From Acidobacteriota bacterium (GTDB taxonomy: Bacteria > Acidobacteriota > Blastocatellia > Pyrinomonadales > Pyrinomonadaceae): 11,946 nucleotides of DNA. The DNA lies in contig JAIVGV010000298.1 in NCBI GenBank assembly GCA_020201365.1, forward strand, positions 1 to 11,946. The letters are read 5' to 3'. A program made the position numbers and the translations under genes. This document shows, in pieces, positions 7,482 to 11,946 of the stretch; the first letter of the stretch is position 1, and each line of letters begins with the position of its first letter. A model generated the notes under the pieces. That model saw only the letters and a list, made by a program, of their open reading frames with translations, had not been told where the DNA came from and ran no database searches.

Positions 7482-8513
7482 TCAGCCTCCGTCCGACGCC
7501 GACCTCAGTCTGCTCTGGCTCAGTTGCTCGTGACTCATCACGGCTTGGCGCACGAGGTCGGCGCGGCGCCGCGACTCGTCAGCCTTCTTCAAGAGGTCGG
7601 CGGCGTCAGTGTCGTTGTGCTGCTCCCTGAAGTGATCTGCGAGCCGGCGCATGAAGAGCGCGCCCTCTTCGAGCGAGCGGATCGTCGTCCAGAGAGATTC
7701 TTCGGTCTTCTCGCCGATCTCCGCGAGCAGCGAGTCAACCGAGTAGGCGTGCCCCGTGTGGCAGCGGAAGCGGACGTTGTTGCCATCCTCCAGCTTGAGG
7801 AGTACGCCGTGGCACTCGGGGCAGGCGAAGTTCGACGGCTCGCCGAGAGTCAGCACGCCGCTCTCGATGGCGTTGGCTTCCTTCGCGATCTTCACTTCCG
7901 TCTCCAGCTTGTCCGACACGGGGTATGCTCCTTCCTCCTCCGCCGGTGCCTGCGACAGGCGCACGAGCAGCGGCGCGATCTCTTTCAAGGGGACGATGTG
8001 ATCGACCTCGACGCTCTTGATCGCGTTCAGTGGCATCGCGGGCGCGAAGGCGTCGTCCGGGTGCTGCACTATCGCCGTGCCGCCGCGCTCTTTGACGGCG
8101 TAAAGCCCCGCCGTGCCGTCGTCGAGCCAGCCCGTTAAGATCACGCCGACGACGCGCGTCCCGAACGCGTGCGCCGCGGAGCGGAAGAGCGGATCGACCG
8201 CCGGGCGGAAGCGGTTCTCCTTCGGTCCGCGCGTGATGCGGACGACGCCCTGCGGCTCGACTAGCAAGTGGTGATCGGGCGGCGCGACGTAGATGTGCCC
8301 CGGCTCGATCCGCTCCCAGTCGCGCGCGTTCGTCGCGGGTAATGGTCCCGCGCCCTCAAGGATTTCGGGCAGGATGCCCAGGCTGTAGGGCGCGACGTGC
8401 AGCACGACGAAGATCGTCGCCCTGAGATCGCGCGGGAGTTCCGCGACCAGCCCCCTGAGCGCGTCTATGCCGCCCGACGAAGTGCCGACGACGATGATGT
8501 CTTTTCTCCGCAC
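7482..8513 (-). CDS. cheB: Stand-alone CheB-type protein-glutamate methylesterase with C-terminal zinc ribbon
   Basis: CheB enzymes hydrolyse glutamate methyl esters (and deamidate glutamine) on chemoreceptor-like proteins in the cytoplasm. The 343-residue product opens directly into the catalytic domain (about 1-190). Predicted triad: Ser12 in GTSSGG, His39 in VVLHVAP and Asp132 in LTGWLDDGT. There is no N-terminal receiver domain, so control by CheA phosphorylation as in enteric CheB is unlikely. Residues 229-257 hold CPEC at 231-234 and CHTGH at 251-255, a likely zinc-binding ribbon (C231, C234, C251 and H255 or H252). An alpha-helical tail rich in Glu, Arg and Leu follows. The GTG at 8513 is chosen because AAGGAG lies 7 nt upstream and the conserved fold begins at once. 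An ATG further upstream, at 8624, would add 37 residues that look like translated non-coding sequence. The gene is divergent from the CheB-CheR hybrid, suggesting joint action. Substrate unknown. Confidence 0.9.
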   Translation of the reverse strand: MRRKDIIVVGTSSGGIDALRGLVAELPRDLRATIFVVLHVAPYSLGILPEILEGAGPLPATNARDWERIEPGHIYVAPPDHHLLVEPQGVVRITRGPKENRFRPAVDPLFRSAAHAFGTRVVGVILTGWLDDGTAGLYAVKERGGTAIVQHPDDAFAPAMPLNAIKSVEVDHIVPLKEIAPLLVRLSQAPAEEEGAYPVSDKLETEVKIAKEANAIESGVLTLGEPSNFACPECHGVLLKLEDGNNVRFRCHTGHAYSVDSLLAEIGEKTEESLWTTIRSLEEGALFMRRLADHFREQHNDTDAADLLKKADESRRRADLVRQAVMSHEQLSQSRLRSASDGG

Positions 8514-8520
8514 AATCACG

Positions 8521-8526
8521 CTCCTT
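8521..8526 (-). promoter_or_regulatory. Ribosome binding site that fixes the cheB start
   Basis: The minus strand reads AAGGAG here, 7 nt before the GTG at 8513-8511. A second in-frame GTG at 8519-8517 is only one base from the site and is too close to be used. This places the start 111 bases inside the longest possible reading frame. Confidence 0.75.
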
Positions 8527-8595
8527 GCTCCCGCGGGCGAAGCGGTGAAAGAGCTGCGGGGCTTCCGGGAAAGGGGGCGTTGAAGAATCGTCCCT

Positions 8596-8601
8596 CTTAT
8601 A
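8596..8601 (-). promoter_or_regulatory. Candidate -10 element for cheB
   Basis: The minus strand reads TATAAG, 5 of 6 matches to TATAAT, in a locally AT-richer patch about 80 nt upstream of the GTG start. No good -35 hexamer is found at 16-18 bases (the best, ATGAGT, matches 3 of 6), so an activator or an alternative sigma factor may be needed, or the element may be accidental. Confidence 0.3.
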
Positions 8602-8662
8602 ACACGTTTCCGACGAAAACTCATCGCGCGAAGATCGTCGCGCGCGGGAGCGCGTACTGACC

Positions 8663-8700
8663 CGGACGGAGCGCGTCTCTGTACAACCGGGCTCCGTCTG
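8663..8700. repeat. Inverted repeat between cheB and the CheB-CheR hybrid gene
   Basis: GACGGAGC (8665-8672) and GCTCCGTC (8691-8698) are perfect 8-base arms. They extend outward to about 10 pairs if one G-T pair is allowed, and enclose 18 bases. No T tract follows on either strand, so it is not an intrinsic terminator. It overlaps promoter-like hexamers at 8680-8709 and lies mid-way between two divergent genes, so a shared operator is possible. Confidence 0.4.
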
Positions 8701-8709
8701 AATTAAAAT
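8680..8709 (+). promoter_or_regulatory. Candidate promoter of the CheB-CheR hybrid gene
   Basis: TGTACA (8680-8685; 4 of 6 matches to TTGACA) and TAAAAT (8704-8709; 5 of 6 matches to TATAAT) are 18 bases apart. The -35-like hexamer lies inside the loop of the inverted repeat at 8663-8700. Transcription from here would give a leader of roughly 140 nt that contains a small CCGCC-GTGT-GGCGG hairpin at 8759-8772. A weaker alternative is TTGGTC (8802-8807) with GATATT (8827-8832), spaced 19 bases. Confidence 0.3.
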
Positions 8710-8840
8710 CTGCGGCACACGACAGCCTAACGACGGGCGCACGAACAATCCTCCGAGTCCGCCGTGTGGCGGTGATCTTCAATCCAAAGTTACAAACGCT
8801 CTTGGTCGAACGAAGTTTAGCGACGCGATATTTTCTGAGC

Positions 8841-8847
8841 GGAGGGG
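8841..8847 (+). promoter_or_regulatory. Ribosome binding site region of the CheB-CheR hybrid
   Basis: GGAGGGG lies 9 nt upstream of an in-frame GTG (8857) and 12 nt upstream of the adjacent ATG (8860), counting from its last base. The in-frame TGA at 8836-8838 rules out any start further upstream. Spacing slightly favours GTG; codon preference favours ATG. The two differ by one residue. Confidence 0.6.
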
Positions 8848-8859
8848 CTGCGGGGCGTG

Positions 8860-11800
8860 ATGCAGGAAGTTAAAGGCGATGGTAACGGCTTGATGCTCGT
8901 CGGCATCGGCGCTTCGGCGGGTGGCATCGGCGCGCTGCTGAGTCTCTTCGAGGCGATGCCCGCGGGTTCGGGGCTCGCCTACGCCGTCGTCCTGCACACG
9001 ACCTCGGATCACGACAGCCGCCTCGCGGAAGTCTTGCAGAGGAAGGCTGTGATGCGCGTCGTGCAGGTGACGGACGCGATCGGCGTCGAGCCGGACACGG
9101 TCTATTGCCTTCCGCCCGACAAGTCTGTGTCGTTTGCGGAAGGCAGCATCCGCCTCGGCAAGCCGGGCGCGAACGGCAACGGTCACGCGCCGATTGATCT
9201 CTTCTTCCGCACGCTCGCCAGCGCCTACCGCGACAAGGCGGTCGCCGTCGTCCTCTCCGGCACGGGCGCGGACGGCTCGCTCGGCTTGGGGCGAATACGC
9301 GAGGAGGGCGGCGTCTCCATCGCGCAAGACCCGTCGGAAGCCGAGCACGCGCAGATGCCGCGCAGCGCCATCGAGACCGGCTTCGTTGACTTCATCCTGC
9401 CCGTCGCCGCGATCCCCGAAAAGCTCGTCTCGCTCAAAGATAACGCCGAGCGCATCCAACTGCCCTCGTCCGATGCCCCGCCGCACGACTTCGACGAGGA
9501 GGCGCTGCGCGAGCTGCTCGCGCTGCTCCGCGCGCGCACGCGGCACGACTTCACCAACTACAAACGCACGACGCTGCTCCGACGCATCGAGCGCCGCCTT
9601 CAGGTGACGGAGTGCGAGGACATCCGCGCCTACCTCGCACACATCCGCACGCACCCGGAAGAGCTGCAAGGACTCCTGCGCGATCTGCTCATCAGCGTCA
9701 CCAACTTCTTCCGCGACCCCGAAGCGTGGCGTCGCCTGCAAAGCGAGGTCATGCCGAAGCTCTTCGAGGGCAGGGGCGCGAGCGATCAGATTCGCGTCTG
9801 GGTTCCGGGCTGCGCCACGGGCGAGGAGGCTTACTCGGTCGCCATGCTGCTCTCGGAGCGCGCCGACACTCTGACCGCCCCGCCCGCGCTGCAGGTCTTC
9901 GCCACGGACATTGACGAGGACGCGTTAGCCAATGGGCGCGCGGGACTCTACCCGCACACCATCGCGGCGGACGTGTCGCCCGAACGCCTCAAGCGCTTCT
10001 TCGTCACCGAGGGCAACTACTACCGCGTCCGCCGCGAGCTGCGCGAGACGGTGCTGTTTGCGCCGCACAACATCCTGCGCGATCCGCCCTTCTCGAAACT
10101 GAGCCTCATCAGTTGCCGCAACCTCCTCATCTACATCAACCGCAACATGCAGGAGCGCATCCTCGAAATCTTCCACTTCGCCTTGAAGTCCGAAGGCTAC
10201 CTCTTCCTCGGCACGTCGGAGTCGGCGGAAGGGCTCTCCGATCTGTTCACGCCGGCGGTCAAGCAGTACCGCATCTTCAGACGCAGCGAAGACATTCAGG
10301 GCGGCTTCCGCGCCGCGCCGCCCCCGCCCGTCGCGGGCGAGTGGGCGCCGCGCCCGGCGACGCTGCCGCAACTGCCGCTCGCGGGGGCGCGCGCCGAAGG
10401 CGTCACCTACGGCGAGCTGCACTACCGGCTGCTCGAATCGCTCGCGCCGCCGAGCGTGCTCGTCAACGCCGACTACGACGTGGTGCACATGAGCGAGCGC
10501 GCCGGGCGCTACCTGCGGATTTCGGGCGGCGAGCCGACGCGCAACCTCTTGAAGATCGTGCGCCCCGACCTGCGGCTCGAACTGCGCTCGCTGCTCATCA
10601 CGGCGGCGCAGGTCGGCGAGGTGACGAGCGGTCGCCTCGTCGTCAGCCTCGAAGGCGTGCAGCACTTCGTCCGCGTGACGGTGCGCCCGCTCGCCGCGCA
10701 ATCGCAGCAGCCGCAGCCCGCATTCCTGCTCGTCGTCTTCGACGAGTCGGACGTGGTCGTGGCGCAGGGCGAGCCGGACGCGGCTGCGACCGACGGGGTC
10801 GCGCCCCACGTCGCCGAACTCGAGCCCATCATCCGGCAGTTGGAGAACGAGTTAGAGCGCACGCGCGATCAACTGCGCGCGACCGTCGAGGAGTACGAGA
10901 CTTCGACCGAGGAGTTGAAAGCCAGCAACGAAGAGCTGCAGGCGATGAACGAGGAGCTGCGCTCCGCCTCGGAAGAGTTGGAGACGGGCAAGGAGGAGTT
11001 GCAGTCGGTCAACGAGGAGCTGACGACCCTCAACGCGGAGCTGCGCGAGAAGGTCGAAGAGATCGGGCGCTCGAACTCCGACCTCCAGAACCTGATGGCT
11101 TCGACGCGCATCGCCACAGTCTTCCTCGACCGCTCCCTGCGCCTGAAGAGCTACACGCCCACGGCGCAGGAACTCTTCAACATCATCCCCGGCGACGTGG
11201 GTCGCCCGCTCGCCCACGTCACGCACAGGCTCGACTACCCCGCGCTCGTCGAGGACGCCGAGCGCGTGCTGCTCACGCTGCACTCGGTCGAGCGCGAAGT
11301 CCGCTCGCACGACGGGCGCGACCTGCTCGCGCGCCAGCTCCCCTACCGCACGACCGACGACAAGATCAACGGCGTCGTCCTCACCTTCATGGACATCACC
11401 GAGCGAGTGCGCGCCGAGGAAGCCCTGCGCGCGTCGGAGGCAAGACTGGAAGTCGAGCTCGCCGACACGCGGCAGTTGCAGAGCATCAGCAGCGCCCTTG
11501 TCGAGGAAGACAACATCGGCGCGCTTTACGAAAAGATTCTCGAAGCCGCGCGCTCGTTGATGCGTTCGGACATGGCGAGCATTCAAATGTTCGACGACGA
11601 ACGAAACGGGTTGTCCCTTCTCGCCCAGACGGGCTTCGCCCCCGAGTCGGCGGGGCATTGGAAGTGGGTGAAAATTGATGACACGACTTCCTGCGGTCTG
11701 GCGATGTCGAGCGGCGAGCGCGTCATCGTCCCCGACGTCGAGCAGTGGGATTTCGTCGCCGGGACGCAAGACCTCGCGCATTACCGGCGCTCCGGCATCC

Positions 11801-11946
11801 GCGCCATGCAGTCCACGCGGCTCGTCTCGCGCAGCGGTCACCTCGTCGGAATGATCTCGACGCTCTGGCGCGACGTTCATCAGCCTTCCGAAAGAGAGTT
11901 GAGGCTGTTCGACGTGCTGGCGCGGCTAACCGCCGATCTGATCGAA
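8860..11946 (+). CDS. CheB-CheR-PAS-coiled coil-PAS-GAF hybrid signalling protein, 3' end outside the window
   Basis: At least 1029 residues with no stop. The CheB methylesterase domain spans about 11-190, with triad Ser19 (GASAGG), His46 (VVLHTTSDH) and Asp138 (LSGTGADGS). The CheR methyltransferase domain spans about 210-480, with SVTNFFRDP (279-287), the SAM-binding VPGCATGEEAYS (315-326), FATDIDEDAL (347-356) and SCRNLLIYIN (418-427). CheR adds, and CheB removes, methyl groups on receptor glutamates, so both activities are in one chain. A proline-rich linker follows, then a PAS-like domain (about 520-640), a coiled coil (about 650-746), a second PAS domain ending near TFMDITERV (about 747-850), and a GAF domain from about 870 (IRAMQSTRLVSRSGHLVG). 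No receiver domain precedes CheB. In relatives of this layout a histidine kinase usually follows the sensors, but that part is not visible. It is divergent from the stand-alone cheB. The partial end and kinase output are the main uncertainties; the CheB and CheR calls are very secure. Confidence 0.92.
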   Translation, partial: MQEVKGDGNGLMLVGIGASAGGIGALLSLFEAMPAGSGLAYAVVLHTTSDHDSRLAEVLQRKAVMRVVQVTDAIGVEPDTVYCLPPDKSVSFAEGSIRLGKPGANGNGHAPIDLFFRTLASAYRDKAVAVVLSGTGADGSLGLGRIREEGGVSIAQDPSEAEHAQMPRSAIETGFVDFILPVAAIPEKLVSLKDNAERIQLPSSDAPPHDFDEEALRELLALLRARTRHDFTNYKRTTLLRRIERRLQVTECEDIRAYLAHIRTHPEELQGLLRDLLISVTNFFRDPEAWRRLQSEVMPKLFEGRGASDQIRVWVPGCATGEEAYSVAMLLSERADTLTAPPALQVFATDIDEDALANGRAGLYPHTIAADVSPERLKRFFVTEGNYYRVRRELRETVLFAPHNILRDPPFSKLSLISCRNLLIYINRNMQERILEIFHFALKSEGYLFLGTSESAEGLSDLFTPAVKQYRIFRRSEDIQGGFRAAPPPPVAGEWAPRPATLPQLPLAGARAEGVTYGELHYRLLESLAPPSVLVNADYDVVHMSERAGRYLRISGGEPTRNLLKIVRPDLRLELRSLLITAAQVGEVTSGRLVVSLEGVQHFVRVTVRPLAAQSQQPQPAFLLVVFDESDVVVAQGEPDAAATDGVAPHVAELEPIIRQLENELERTRDQLRATVEEYETSTEELKASNEELQAMNEELRSASEELETGKEELQSVNEELTTLNAELREKVEEIGRSNSDLQNLMASTRIATVFLDRSLRLKSYTPTAQELFNIIPGDVGRPLAHVTHRLDYPALVEDAERVLLTLHSVEREVRSHDGRDLLARQLPYRTTDDKINGVVLTFMDITERVRAEEALRASEARLEVELADTRQLQSISSALVEEDNIGALYEKILEAARSLMRSDMASIQMFDDERNGLSLLAQTGFAPESAGHWKWVKIDDTTSCGLAMSSGERVIVPDVEQWDFVAGTQDLAHYRRSGIRAMQSTRLVSRSGHLVGMISTLWRDVHQPSERELRLFDVLARLTADLIE

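Noticed and set aside
7478..7500. Possible terminator hairpin (GGCGTC with GACGCC) between the convergent GntR and cheB genes
   Set aside because: The stem is only 6 bp with an 11-base loop, it overlaps the end of cheB, and no T tract follows on either strand.
7374..8138. A 254-codon plus-strand frame antisense to cheB
   Set aside because: The minus strand encodes an unmistakable CheB with catalytic residues; this frame is its complement.
10909..11097. A 21-base tandem DNA repeat
   Set aside because: The periodicity comes from the protein heptads; the DNA units differ at many positions, so this is not a recent DNA duplication.
10113..11678. A 521-codon plus-strand frame within the CheB-CheR hybrid
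   Set aside because: It is almost entirely Arg, Ala, Pro and Gly in an alternative frame, while the frame from 8860 gives continuous CheR, PAS, coiled-coil and GAF sequence.
10852..11880. A 342-codon minus-strand frame with Leu/Gln-rich repeats
   Set aside because: The regular LLV/LQL pattern is the complement of the EEL heptads of the coiled coil, not an independent repeat protein.

Overview
The window is GC-rich bacterial DNA with a strong C/G preference at third codon positions. The only AT-richer stretch is roughly the first 120 bases. The gene content suggests a free-living Gram-negative-type bacterium. The mix of a giant Asn/Thr/Gly-rich mosaic surface protein (Big_9, Calx-beta, lamin-tail and HYR modules) with CheB/CheR hybrid signalling proteins recalls Acidobacteriota, class Blastocatellia. 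That assignment is from memory of protein style, not from a marker gene, and is tentative.

Layout. (1) Positions 1-45, minus strand: the first 15 codons of a probable secreted or lipid-anchored protein that runs off the left edge. (2) 46-479: a divergent intergenic region with a cluster of palindromes, one plausible sigma70-type promoter and a long, possibly structured leader. (3) 480-6923: one 2147-residue exported mosaic protein, closed by a very clear intrinsic terminator at 6961-6995. (4) 7091-7447: a small GntR-type DNA-binding protein with a basic tail instead of an effector domain. (5) 7482-8513, minus strand and convergent with the GntR gene: a stand-alone CheB methylesterase with a C-terminal zinc-ribbon-like segment. 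(6) 8514-8856: a divergent control region with inverted repeats and weak promoter-like elements. (7) 8857/8860 to the right edge: a CheB-CheR-PAS-coiled coil-PAS-GAF hybrid, still open after 1029 codons.

How the genes may work together. The two right-hand genes are divergently transcribed, and both carry a CheB catalytic domain with an intact Ser-His-Asp triad but no receiver domain. The second also carries a complete-looking CheR methyltransferase. No CheA, CheW or methyl-accepting receptor gene is visible. The pair therefore looks like a receiver-free methylation/demethylation signalling module rather than a classical chemotaxis operon. The giant protein is its own transcription unit and is probably a surface or extracellular adhesin. 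The small GntR protein could control one of its neighbours, but nothing in the sequence proves it. I see no tRNA, rRNA, CRISPR array, insertion sequence or prophage gene.
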